From NCBI GenBank assembly GCA_964019425.1, contig OZ025837.1, positions 615,001 through 679,000 on the forward strand: a stretch of 64,000 nt of DNA, written 5' to 3'. The notes below the pieces were generated by a model. The model saw only the letters and a list, made by a program, of their open reading frames with translations, was not told the origin of the DNA and ran no database searches. The position numbers and the translations under genes were made by a program. Numbering within the stretch: position 1 is the first letter of the stretch; each line of letters opens with the position of its first letter. This DNA is from Flectonema sp. DT1601 (taxonomy: Eukaryota; Euglenozoa; Diplonemea; Diplonemida; Diplonemidae). Positions 22,601-32,465 of the stretch are shown here, piece by piece.

Positions 22601-24328
22601 GAGCACGAACAGTTGGGGTACGCTGTACGATGCTCCGTCTGCCACGGCTGCTTCGACTTGCACGGGAACTGTTGCCGCTGACACGCAGGGTCTCGACCTC
22701 GGAGACGTTCACGTTATCAGGTACAAGCAGGGCACGACTTCGGGTATCTACGTTGGTTCTGATCAATACGGAGCGAAGATCGTGTTCTGGGACGACAACG
22801 GTGAGATTCTGGCGACCTACGTGGCGGCAACCGGAGCGAACGTCGCCAACACGATTGAGATCCTTCCTTCGGAGTTCGGATCCCGCGACAGAACGAGTGG
22901 ACGAGTGACGATGGCGATCAACTCTGCCAAGTCGAAGATGGTAGTTTGTTCACAGGTTGCGATGAGCAGCATTGCGTACCTCCGCAACAGTCCTGTTGTC
23001 AGGTGTGCGGTGTTGGACATCAGCAACTACAGGACTCCGGTATTGTCGAGTGTGAAGCTCATCTTGCAGAACGAAGCATCTGCTGAGTACAGTACGAGTG
23101 TCAGGGGAGTTGCTTCCACCCAGTCTGAAGTTGAGTTGGTTTCCGCCCAGTGGCTCTCTGGTGACAAGGTTCTGTTCTTGGAACAGGGAAAGGTATGTGT
23201 AGTTTTATTTTTTCCCCCTTTTTTTATGGTTACAATAATTATTTTGCACCAGTTTTTTTTGTTTATGTTAATGTTTGTGTTACAATAGCGTTGAAGATTA
23301 AAATAAATAATACTATATTTGAAAAATTAAAAATTAAACAGTTTGCCAACAAGAAGCTTGGAGGAGGAATGTACGTGGCTGACTTCAGTACCGGAAATGA
23401 CATCAAGTCGTTGACTACCAACACTCTGGTAAACATTGAAGGAGCTGCTGTGAGAGCGAAGGCTTCGGTCACCAACCCGTCAACGGCTGTGGAATCGGAC
23501 TACGAAGCCAACCCGTTGGCTTACCAAGTGCTCGCGAACGCCAATGCCAGACCGGTTGACGTGGAAAAGCTGATGGACCTGAACGAGATCCAGGAGAGCT
23601 CGAGAGTGAAGATGTCGTCGTCACCGATGGGTGCGATGTTGGTGCCGAACGAGCACAACGTCGTTCTCGCTGAAGACAACAAGTTCGGAGCTACTGGAAG
23701 CGGATACTCGAACGTTCACGTGATCAACTTGAAGAATGAGTTGAAGTTGACGCAAGCGAGCTGCTCGACCTCACCACCATCGGCACCTGACGCAAGCAGA
23801 ATTGTGAAGGGAACTGAGAGGTGTCGTGACATCGGAGACGTGTGTCCTGAGGGAGACCTTTCTGGGGACTTCAGAGCCGTTGCCGGGTGTGCTGTGACCG
23901 CATGCGTTCTTCTGTTCATTGGTTTGGCGGCACTGATCGCGTACACTTGTAGCAAGAAGGCTGCCCTCGCCATCTACGTGACCACCGGTTGCTTCTCCGT
24001 GAGCTGGATTCTGCTGCTCGTTGTGTGGGTCAGAATCGACACCCTGGAAGAGAGCACCTACACCTGCATGTTCCAAGATGAAGCTCTGAGAGGTGGCCTC
24101 GTGTTGATTACGGGAAAGCTCGGGTACATGACCATGGAGAGTTACTCTTGGGCATTCTCAATATTCTCGTGGGGAATGATGACTATTTCCCTGGCAGCTG
24201 TGTTGCACCACGTCATCAGCAAGGCTTGCTGCCCTGACCCTCTCGCCGAGAAGAAGAAGGACCTCGAGGACGGCGAGTGCAGTGCGGACAGCAGCAGCAA
24301 TGCTCCTGACCAGACTGACGACAAGTAA
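19635..24328 (+). CDS. Sodium/phosphate cotransporter with giant C-terminal region, copy 3
   Basis: Exons 19635-23192 and 23342-24328; 1,514 residues from the first ATG or 1,466 from the ATG at 19779. The protein is the same as copy 2 as far as I can compare by eye. The one clear difference is an extra T in the T/C run near the start of the intron, making it 149 bases instead of 148. Reading through the intron gives a different short tail from that of copies 1 and 2, so retention would yield truncated proteins lacking the last TM helices. As in the other copies, long ORFs on the opposite strand (for example 749 codons) are shadows of the C/G-ending codon pattern. Confidence 0.85.
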
Positions 24329-25068
24329 ACTTGACGAGTCTAAACTTTATACCAAATTATAAAATAAGTTTTTCCTCTCCTGCGTGATTTCTTTATTCTT
24401 TCCCACCCACAATTGCACACGTGCATGAGGATCAGACGGATTAATTCAAATTCCCTCCCATCATATTACCCATTTCTGTTGTAGACAATCGACTGAGTTA
24501 AGGGATCCTCACTTCCCGTGTTTTCCCTTACTCGGTATCATCGTTTTCACCTCCTCTTCTTTCGTTTTCCAATGACGGAGACCATAGAATAGCACGAAAT
24601 ACTATATTATTTATCATCGTCGCTTACTATGTCTCTGCGGATTATTGTTTTCATTTTTTTTTGCTTAAAAAAATACAACACATCAGCCTTTTCTATTTTT
24701 GTTATTAAAAAAAAAATGTATTTAATTTTACGACTACAGTCGGAGGAGGAGCTCTTTTTTCTTCCTGACAAGCCAATAGTAAATTAATATTTTGATACCT
24801 CCCTTCTTCCTGTTTATGGTCGTTCCTTCTGATCGTTTTCATTGTTTTCGGTGTACTCTCTCACTCGAGTTTGTCGTCGTCGTCCAAACACCCCGGATCT
24901 GATTGGGGAGTTGGATGAGATGAACATACTTTGTGAGAGTTGCTTCTGATTGAATGGAAATAATATCTTATGTTGACAACCTAAACTAATGAATTTATGA
25001 AAAAGTTGTTTTCAGTTTATTATTATTGATTAAATCTATCTCTCAAAACTACAGAACGAAACAAAATT
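24329..25068. other. Intergenic stretch after cotransporter copy 3
   Basis: Matches the array spacer up to about 24997, then becomes unique. A TA/CT-rich tract ending in CTACAG at 25054, 14 bases before the fucosidase ATG, is a likely trans-splice acceptor. Confidence 0.6.
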
Positions 25069-26673
25069 ATGTTGAAATTTGCAGTCCCTGCTGCGATCCT
25101 CGCAGTGTCAAGTGGGATCCCAATCCCAACTGATGCACAACTTGAATGGTACAGAGATGAGGTTACAGCAATCGGACATTTCAATATGGGAACCTTTCAG
25201 GCATGTGGTATTGGTGGAGTTCGTGTTGAAGGAAGAGGTCCACTTCTGGATGGAATAACTGTCCCGCCAGCAGAGACATTTGCGCCAACAAACGTGAACG
25301 CGACTCAATGGATTGAAGCTCTTTCTAGCTTTGGAGTAAAGCACGCAGTGTTGGTTGTGTCTCACGGATGTGGTTTTAATACTTTCCCTTCTGATACATC
25401 ATTCCCAGAGTTCAACTTCACCTGGAGCTACTCAGTTAAGAACTCACCATGGATGGGTGGAAAGGGTGACATTGCTCGTTTGTTTGTTGATGCTTGCAAG
25501 AAGTATGGAATCAAGCCTGGATTCTACCACGGTCTTGAGAACAACGCTTTCTTGAACGTTCGTAACGGAAAGGTGCAGCCAAACCCACAACCAGGACAGG
25601 CGAAGCTTACCCAAGAGCAGTACGTGCAAGTGGTTACTCAGAACTTGCGTCAGCTGTGGACTAACTACGGACAGCTCGCTGAGGTTTGGTTCGACGGTGG
25701 TATGCCAACGGAAACTGTGCAACCGCTGTTGGAGTTGTTGAACGAATTGCAGCCAAACACTGTTTCCTTCCAAGGACCTGGTAGGAATGTCGCCCGTTGG
25801 TGTGGAACTGAATCGGGTCACCCTCAGTACCCAGTTTGGTCAACTGCCGACAGCTCTGGCAATCCTGGACAGGGATCTCCTGACGGAAAGGTATTCGTTC
25901 CTGCAGAAGTGGACACTTGCTTTCAAACAACAAAGTCGGCGAGTAAAGTTGATGCTCCAGTCGGAGGATGCTGGTTTTACGATGCTCAAGACGTTCCAAA
26001 GAGTGTTGCTGAACTCGCTTCCATCTACGCCGACTCTGTTGGAAACAACGCAAACCTCCTCCTTGACTGGACCCCTCGCCCAGACGGTACTCTTAGACCT
26101 GATCACATTCAGAGATACACTGAGTTTGGTCAATTCTTAAAGTGTTATGAGACTTCTAAGAAGACTGTCGGTCCATTTTATGGAACTTCTCAAGTAGTTG
26201 ACCTGACTGGTATCGATGCCGAGAGAGTAGCAATTTCAGAAGACCTGATGAACGGTCAGCTGATCAGAAAGTTCGACCTCTTCTTGGACGGTGAGAAGTT
26301 CAGCAACGGATCTTCAGTTGGTCACAAGAGGATTGTAATGTTCCCAAATGTCACCAGTCACAAGTCATTCAGCATCAACATCACTGAGAGTGTCAGTACT
26401 CCAACTGTGACTCTTTCTTTCTACCATTGCATGAGATTCCCATCTGGTTCTGGATGTGGAATCCAAGAGGGATACGCGTACAAAGTGCTTTCACGTAACT
26501 TGATTCGCAACATCACTAACTTGTCTGTAAGTGACTGTTGCAAGGCCTGCAGAGCTGATTCATCTTGTTCAGTGTTTGTTGATTCTCCACAGAAGGTTTG
26601 CAGTCTTCTCTTCGCTACTTCAGGTGGTGAAGCAGAGGCTGGTGCCACTTCTGGTACACCATTGAGAGAATAG
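25069..26673 (+). CDS. Secreted GH29 alpha-L-fucosidase, copy 1
   Basis: A 534-residue protein. The N-terminus (MLKFAVPAAILAVSSGIPIP) is a signal peptide. It is followed by the GH29 pattern in which an N-terminal P-T-x-x-Q-L-x-W stretch leads to the sugar-binding GHF-N-G-F region, then the G-x-K-P-G-F-Y-H barrel strand. The catalytic nucleophile lies in EVWFDGG (D209), and the later N-x-N-L-L-L-D-W segment is typical of the family. The C-terminus (about 480-534) has paired cysteines (CCKAC) resembling a PAN/apple-like binding module. These enzymes hydrolyse terminal alpha-L-fucose from glycans in lysosomes or outside the cell. Several N-x-S/T sites suggest glycosylation. It is the first of three tandem copies. 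The likely acceptor AG lies 14 bases upstream of the ATG. Confidence 0.88.
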   Translation: MLKFAVPAAILAVSSGIPIPTDAQLEWYRDEVTAIGHFNMGTFQACGIGGVRVEGRGPLLDGITVPPAETFAPTNVNATQWIEALSSFGVKHAVLVVSHGCGFNTFPSDTSFPEFNFTWSYSVKNSPWMGGKGDIARLFVDACKKYGIKPGFYHGLENNAFLNVRNGKVQPNPQPGQAKLTQEQYVQVVTQNLRQLWTNYGQLAEVWFDGGMPTETVQPLLELLNELQPNTVSFQGPGRNVARWCGTESGHPQYPVWSTADSSGNPGQGSPDGKVFVPAEVDTCFQTTKSASKVDAPVGGCWFYDAQDVPKSVAELASIYADSVGNNANLLLDWTPRPDGTLRPDHIQRYTEFGQFLKCYETSKKTVGPFYGTSQVVDLTGIDAERVAISEDLMNGQLIRKFDLFLDGEKFSNGSSVGHKRIVMFPNVTSHKSFSINITESVSTPTVTLSFYHCMRFPSGSGCGIQEGYAYKVLSRNLIRNITNLSVSDCCKACRADSSCSVFVDSPQKVCSLLFATSGGEAEAGATSGTPLRE

Positions 26674-27857
26674 GATTCTGATTTGATTACTTTCTAACTG
26701 TTTTAGTGTTGTTGTGATTCCATTCTGTTTTTGTAAATATTTATTTTGATTGATGACTTTCACATTAGGATTCCAAAAACAGAAACATTATATCAAATAA
26801 TTGTTTATGATTTACATGAGTGGACGAGCTCGTTGATTTGCAACACTCGAAAAGGGGAAACGAAAAAAAATAAAAAAACATAAAAACTGTGCGTCTTTTA
26901 TTCAACTCCCGATCCCTACTACTATATATTGCTGATTCTTTCGGGAACAATTTTTTTTTTTTTTTTTTTTTTATTCTCTTCCTCGTTTCTTTTTTTTTTT
27001 CTTTTTTGGCTTGCAACTAAGGAAGATTACATCATAATAAGTATTTGTGTTGAGTACTTCTTCTTGACGATGGCAAACAACTATCTCAGCAATGGATGCG
27101 AAATATTTTTTATTTTATTTTTTGCACCGACGAATTCGGGGAAGGTGAAATAAAAAAATATTCGTATGCATTGCGCCACAAAGAAACAACCGAGTCTTCT
27201 GTAGTGACTCGCATGGTTGATTATTTATTTATTTTTATTGTTTGTAGCTTCCGGAAGACAAAATAAATCTTTGGCATTTGTGTCAGTGATTTTGTGTACT
27301 TCTGAGTCCCGTTCACACATTTTTTCAAAAAAGTATTCGCGTTGACCTTAATTTATTTATCTTTAGTTCATAAATACGTTCAAATATTTCAGCTACTCAA
27401 TTTTTCAAAAAAAAAAAAAAAAGAGGAAAAAAATATTTGTACTTCCCTTTCCGTACGTGACTACGTGATTACCTGTCCTCTGGAGTAGAATAATCTGGAA
27501 CGAGATCCTTTGATGGGTTTCACCAACCAGTACAATGTCTCACACAGGATCTCCCGTAGTCTACACAAACCAACGTCCAAAGTGCCAACTCGCGGTGGTG
27601 CTTTTTAATTTATTTTTCGTATCTCTTTTTGACCTTTCTGATTCTGTTTGTCGAAGTGATAACAAATACAAACAAAAGGTTAATTATTCATTGTTTGTGT
27701 GTACTTTATTTTGATATATTCAGCACTCTCACTTAACAGGAAACTTACATCAATATGCAATGTGACTTCTATCCCATCTACAATGTGAGAATAATAATAG
27801 GGTTTTGTGAAATAATATTTTATACAACTTCCCCAGAACTTAATCGCAACAAGAAAT
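26674..27857. other. Spacer after fucosidase copy 1
   Basis: About 1.2 kb containing A/T homopolymers and, at about 27453-27640, a conserved block shared with the spacers of the other two copies. The last 100 bases, ending in CTTCCCCAG just before the leader of copy 2, also match the 5' flank of copy 3. No other gene seen. Confidence 0.6.
27453..27640 (+). repeat. Conserved spacer block, copy a
   Basis: About 150-190 bases starting near GTGACTACGTGATT and running through CTGTCCTCTGGAGTAG to GGTGGTGCTTTTTAATTTATT. It is almost identical at 30366-30560 and slightly diverged at 33517-33700, although the sequence around it differs much more. It contains a complementary pair, GAGATCC and GGATCTC, that is kept in all three copies. 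No ORF. Strand and function are unknown. Confidence 0.7.
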
Positions 27858-29462
27858 ATGTTGAAATTTGCAGTCCCTGCTGCGATCCTCGCAGTGTCAA
27901 GTGGGATCCCAATCCCAACTGATGCACAACTTGAATGGTACAGAGATGAGGTTACAGCAATCGGACATTTCAATATGGGAACCTTTCAGGCATGTGGTAT
28001 TGGTGGAGTTCGTGTTGAAGGAAGAGGTCCGCTTCTGGATGGAATAACTGTCCCGCCAGCAGAGACATTTGCGCCAACAAACGTGAACGCGACTCAATGG
28101 ATTGAAGCTCTTTCTAGCTTTGGAGTAAAGCACGCAGTGTTGGTTGTGTCTCACGGATGTGGTTTTAATACTTTCCCTTCTGATACATCATTCCCAGAGT
28201 TCAACTTCACCTGGAGCTACTCAGTTAAGAACTCACCATGGATGGGTGGAAAGGGTGACATTGCTCGTTTGTTTGTTGATGCTTGCAAGAAGTATGGAAT
28301 CAAGCCTGGATTCTATCACGGTCTTGAGAACAACGCTTTCCTGAACGTTCGTAACGGAAAGGTGCAGCCAAACCCACAACCAGGACAGGCGAAGCTTACC
28401 CAAGAGCAGTACGTGCAGGTGGTTACCCAGAACTTGCGTCAGCTGTGGACTAACTACGGACAGCTCGCTGAGGTTTGGTTCGACGGTGGTATGCCAACGG
28501 AAACTGTGCAACCACTGTTGGCATTGTTGAACGAATTGCAGCCAAACACTGTTTCCTTCCAAGGACCTGGTAGGAATGTTGTTCGTTGGTGTGGAACTGA
28601 ATCGGGTCACCCTCAGTACCCAGTTTGGTCAACTGCCGACAGCTCTGGCAGTCCTGGACAGGGATCTCCTGACGGAAAGGTATTCGTTCCTGCAGAAGTG
28701 GACACTTGCTTTCAAACAACAAAGTCGGGGAGTAAGGTTGATGCCCCAATGGGAGGATGCTGGTTTTACAACGCCCCAGACGTTCCAAAGAGTGTCGCTG
28801 AACTCGCTTCCATCTACGCCGACTCTGTTGGAAACAACGCAAACCTCCTCCTTGACTGGACCCCTCGCCCAGACGGTACTCTTAGACCTGATCACATTCA
28901 GAGATACACTGAGTTTGGTCAATTCTTAAAGTGTTATGAGACTTCTAAGAAGACTGTCGGTCCATTTTATGGAACTTCTCAAGTAGTTGACCTGACTGGT
29001 ATCGATGCCGAGAGAGTAGCAATTTCAGAAGACCTGATGAACGGTCAGCTGATCAGAAAGTTCGACCTCTTCTTGGACGGTGAGAAGTTCAGCAACGGAT
29101 CTTCAGTTGGTCACAAGAGGATTGTAATGTTCCCAAATGTCACCAGTCACAAGTCATTCAGCATCAACATCACTGAGAGTGTCAGTACTCCAACTGTGAC
29201 TCTTTCTTTCTACCATTGCATGAGATTCCCATCTGGTTCTGGATGTGGAATCCAAGAGGGATACGCGTACAAAGTGCTTTCACGTAACTTGATTCGCAAC
29301 ATCACTAACTTGTCTGTGAGTGACTGTTGCAAGGCCTGCAGAGCTGATTCATCTTGTTCAGTGTTTGTTGATTCTCCACAGAAGGTTTGCAGTCTTCTCT
29401 TCGCTACTTCAGGTGGTGGAGCAGAGGCTGGTGCCACTTCTGGTACACCATTGAGAGAATAG
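27858..29462 (+). CDS. Secreted GH29 alpha-L-fucosidase, copy 2
   Basis: A 534-residue protein, near-identical to copy 1 at both ends (signal peptide, D209 nucleophile region, last 160 residues). Differences cluster between residues about 224 and 310, for example the stretch before GCWFY and around the Q-P-N-T-V-S-F segment, where copies 1, 2 and 3 each have their own version. All motifs expected for catalysis are intact. The leader before the ATG (CCCCAGAACTTAATCGCAAC) differs from copy 1 but is shared with copy 3, so copies 2 and 3 probably share the same trans-splice acceptor. Confidence 0.88.
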   Translation: MLKFAVPAAILAVSSGIPIPTDAQLEWYRDEVTAIGHFNMGTFQACGIGGVRVEGRGPLLDGITVPPAETFAPTNVNATQWIEALSSFGVKHAVLVVSHGCGFNTFPSDTSFPEFNFTWSYSVKNSPWMGGKGDIARLFVDACKKYGIKPGFYHGLENNAFLNVRNGKVQPNPQPGQAKLTQEQYVQVVTQNLRQLWTNYGQLAEVWFDGGMPTETVQPLLALLNELQPNTVSFQGPGRNVVRWCGTESGHPQYPVWSTADSSGSPGQGSPDGKVFVPAEVDTCFQTTKSGSKVDAPMGGCWFYNAPDVPKSVAELASIYADSVGNNANLLLDWTPRPDGTLRPDHIQRYTEFGQFLKCYETSKKTVGPFYGTSQVVDLTGIDAERVAISEDLMNGQLIRKFDLFLDGEKFSNGSSVGHKRIVMFPNVTSHKSFSINITESVSTPTVTLSFYHCMRFPSGSGCGIQEGYAYKVLSRNLIRNITNLSVSDCCKACRADSSCSVFVDSPQKVCSLLFATSGGGAEAGATSGTPLRE

Positions 29463-30860
29463 GATTCTGATTTGATTACTTTCTAACTGTTTTAGTGTTG
29501 TTGTGATTCCATTCTGTTTTTGTAAATATTTATTTTGATTGATGACTTTCACATTAGGATTCCAAAAACAGAAACATTATATCAAATAATTGTTTATGAT
29601 TTACATGAGTGGACTGATAGTTCCAAGTTACGAAGAACTACAGCTGATCAACAACACTCGAAAAGGGGGAAACAAAAAAAAAAAAACGTAAAACCGTGCG
29701 TCTTTTATTCAACTCTCATACGTAACACTGATTATTTAAAAAAAATAACTTTTTGTTCTCTTCGTTTTTTTTTTTTGTTTCTTGGCTCTGTTTTTGGCTT
29801 GCAGCTAAGAAGGAATACATCTCCATAAGAAAACGATGTTTTAATTGGTATTTGTGTTGAGTACTTCTTCTTGACGATGGCAAACTACCATCGCCGCAAT
29901 ACGAAACTATTCGGAATAAGAGCTGTTTTATTTATTATGTTCGAATGTTATCTATTTCCCTGTTCCCAACAATGTTTGCTCGAGGAAGCCCGTAAAGGGG
30001 GGATGCTATGGCAACAATGGGGAATAGGAAAAGAAAAAACGAAGAATCACCCCTGTCTTCTATAACGACTAACGTGGTTGATTTCGGAATGATTTTTTTT
30101 ATTTATTTATTTTTATTGTTTGTAGCTACTAGCTTTGGTGTCAGTGATTTTGAGTATTTTCCGAATCTCTTTACACATTTTTTTCAAAAAAAAAAAAAAA
30201 AAATCATTCATAAGTTCCGCCCATTTCACAAGGAAGTATTAACTTAGATACTATACAGATATTTATTACTTCATAAATACGTTCACACATTTCAGTCCCC
30301 TCCTTTTTTTTTTTTTTTCCAAAAAAAGGAAAAAAAAAAAAAAAAAAAAAAAAATTCCCTCTTTTCATACGTGACTACGTGATTGCCTGTCCTCTGGAGT
30401 AGAATAATCTGGAACGAGATCCTTTGATGGGTTTCACCAACCAGTACAATGTCTCACACAGGATCTCCCGTAGTCTACACAAACCAACGTCCAAAGTGCC
30501 AACTCGCGGTGGTGCTTTTTAATTTATTTCCGTATCTCTTTTTGACCTTTCTGATCTTTTGTATATTGTGTTGTGTTATTTTTAATCATATTTGCCCCCC
30601 CCACAAGAACACATACCTACACTAACATTACCTTTAGTCACTGTATCTCAGAACTAATGTTAAATTATCGTTATGTTATTTATGATACAAAACATTTGTA
30701 TTTTACGTACAAACTCGAACAGTACCCCCCCACAAGAACACAATATAATTACATATAAGATTATTCCTCCCAACGAGTTTGTTTGATTTACAGTAGTTTC
30801 AACCTTTTGGAGTTTTATAATTTTATACAACTTCCCCAGAACTTAATCGCAACAAGAAAT
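29463..30860. other. Spacer after fucosidase copy 2
   Basis: About 1.4 kb with homopolymers of up to 24 bases. It contains the conserved block (30366-30560), then a unique segment with two C-runs followed by ACAAGAACAC (near 30594 and 30726) and a short sequence also found near 47625. No gene supported. Confidence 0.6.
30366..30560 (+). repeat. Conserved spacer block, copy b
   Basis: Second copy of the block described at 27453-27640; over about 145 bases it is practically identical to copy a. Confidence 0.7.
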
Positions 30861-32465
30861 ATGTTGAAATTTGCAGTCCCTGCTGCGATCCTCGCAGTGT
30901 CAAGTGGGATCCCAATCCCAACTGATGCACAACTTGAATGGTACAGAGATGAGGTTACAGCAATCGGACATTTCAATATGGGAACCTTTCAGGCATGTGG
31001 TATTGGTGGAGTTCATGTTGAAGGAAGAGGTCCACTTCTGGATGGAATGGCCATCCCCCCAGCAGACACATTTGCTCCAACAAACGTGAACGCGACTCAA
31101 TGGATTGAAGCTCTTTCTAGCTTTGGAGTAAAGCACGCAGTGTTGGTTGTGTCTCACGGATGTGGTTTTAATACTTTCCCTTCTGATACATCATTCCCAG
31201 AGTTCAACTTCACCTGGAGCTACTCAGTTAAGAACTCACCATGGATGGGTGGAAAGGGTGACATTGCTCGTTTGTTTGTTGATGCTTGCAAGAAGTATGG
31301 AATCAAGCCTGGATTCTACCACGGTATTGAGAACAACGCTTTCTTGAACGTTCATAACGGAAAGGTGCAGCCAAACCCACAACCAGGACAGGCGAAGCTT
31401 ACCCAAGAGCAGTACGTGCAGGTGGTTACCCAGAACTTGCGTCAGCTGTGGACTAACTACGGACAGCTCGCTGAGGTTTGGTTCGACGGTGGTATGCCAA
31501 CGGAAACTGTTCAACCGCTGTTGGCACTGTTAAACGAATTGCAGCCAAACACCGTAGCCTTCCAAGGACCTGGTAAGAACATCGCCCGTTGGTGTGGAAC
31601 TGAATCGGGTCACCCTCAGTACCCAGTTTGGTCAACTGCTGACAGCTCTGGCAATTCTGGACAGGGATCTCCTGACGGAAAGGTATTCGTTCCTGCAGAA
31701 GTGGACACTTGCTTTCAAACACCAAAGGTCGGGAGCAAGGTTGATGCTCCATACGGAGGATGCTGGTTTTACAACGCCCCAGACGTTCCAAAGAGTGTTG
31801 CTGAGCTCGCTTCCATCTACGCCGACTCTGTTGGAAACAACGCAAACCTCCTCCTTGACTGGACCCCTCGCCCAGACGGTACTCTTAGACCTGATCACAT
31901 TCAGAGATACACTGAGTTTGGTCAATTCTTAAAGTGTTATGAGACTTCTAAGAAGACTGTCGGTCCATTTTATGGAACTTCTCAAGTAGTTGACCTGACT
32001 GGTATCGATGCCGAGAGAGTAGCAATTTCAGAAGACTTGATGAACGGTCAGCTGATCAGAAAGTTCGACCTCTTCTTGGACGGTGAGAAGTTCAGCAGCG
32101 GATCTTCAGTTGGTCACAAGAGGATTGTAATGTTCCCAAATGTCAGCAGTCACAAGTCATTCAGCATCAACGTCACTGGGAGTGTCAGCACTCCAACTGT
32201 GACTCTTTCTTTCTACCATTGCATGAGATTCCCATCTGGTTCTGGATGTGGAATCCAAGAGGGATACGCGTTCAAGGTGCTTCCAAACAACCTGATTCGT
32301 AACATCACTAACTTGTCTGTGAGTAACTGTTGCAAGGCCTGCAGAGCTGATACTGCTTGTTCAGAGTTCGTTAACTCTCCACAGAAGGTTTGCAGTCTTC
32401 TCTCTGCTACTTCAGGTGGTGGAGCAGAGGCTGGTGCCACTTCTGGTACACCATTGAGAGAATAG
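30861..32465 (+). CDS. Secreted GH29 alpha-L-fucosidase, copy 3
   Basis: A 534-residue protein from the ATG at 30861. The frame is open 78 bases further upstream, but only from a TTG, and the ATG starts the conserved signal peptide. It has the same domains as copies 1 and 2 with the nucleophile at D209. It is the most diverged copy: changes occur near residues 48-60 (MAIPPAD), in the 230-310 segment, and in the C-terminal Cys module (residues about 488-520), where the CCKAC pattern is kept. Reduced identity at the 3' end suggests that gene conversion between copies has not reached this end recently. Confidence 0.88.
   Translation: MLKFAVPAAILAVSSGIPIPTDAQLEWYRDEVTAIGHFNMGTFQACGIGGVHVEGRGPLLDGMAIPPADTFAPTNVNATQWIEALSSFGVKHAVLVVSHGCGFNTFPSDTSFPEFNFTWSYSVKNSPWMGGKGDIARLFVDACKKYGIKPGFYHGIENNAFLNVHNGKVQPNPQPGQAKLTQEQYVQVVTQNLRQLWTNYGQLAEVWFDGGMPTETVQPLLALLNELQPNTVAFQGPGKNIARWCGTESGHPQYPVWSTADSSGNSGQGSPDGKVFVPAEVDTCFQTPKVGSKVDAPYGGCWFYNAPDVPKSVAELASIYADSVGNNANLLLDWTPRPDGTLRPDHIQRYTEFGQFLKCYETSKKTVGPFYGTSQVVDLTGIDAERVAISEDLMNGQLIRKFDLFLDGEKFSSGSSVGHKRIVMFPNVSSHKSFSINVTGSVSTPTVTLSFYHCMRFPSGSGCGIQEGYAFKVLPNNLIRNITNLSVSNCCKACRADTACSEFVNSPQKVCSLLSATSGGGAEAGATSGTPLRE

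Larger units (their letters stand above)
8825..24997 (+). repeat. Tandem array of three 5,445-bp units
   Basis: Three direct repeats carry the cotransporter gene plus spacer. Corresponding positions are 5,445 bases apart (for example stops at 13437, 18882 and 24328). Homology of copy 1 to the others begins abruptly near 8825, inside what is coding sequence in copies 2 and 3. On the right, identity to the spacer ends near 24997, about 70 bases before the first fucosidase gene. The array has therefore lost part of its left unit. Confidence 0.9.

Noticed and set aside
8825-24997. Tandem array as a mobile element
   Set aside because: No terminal repeats, target duplications or transposase; unit boundaries fit unequal crossing-over.
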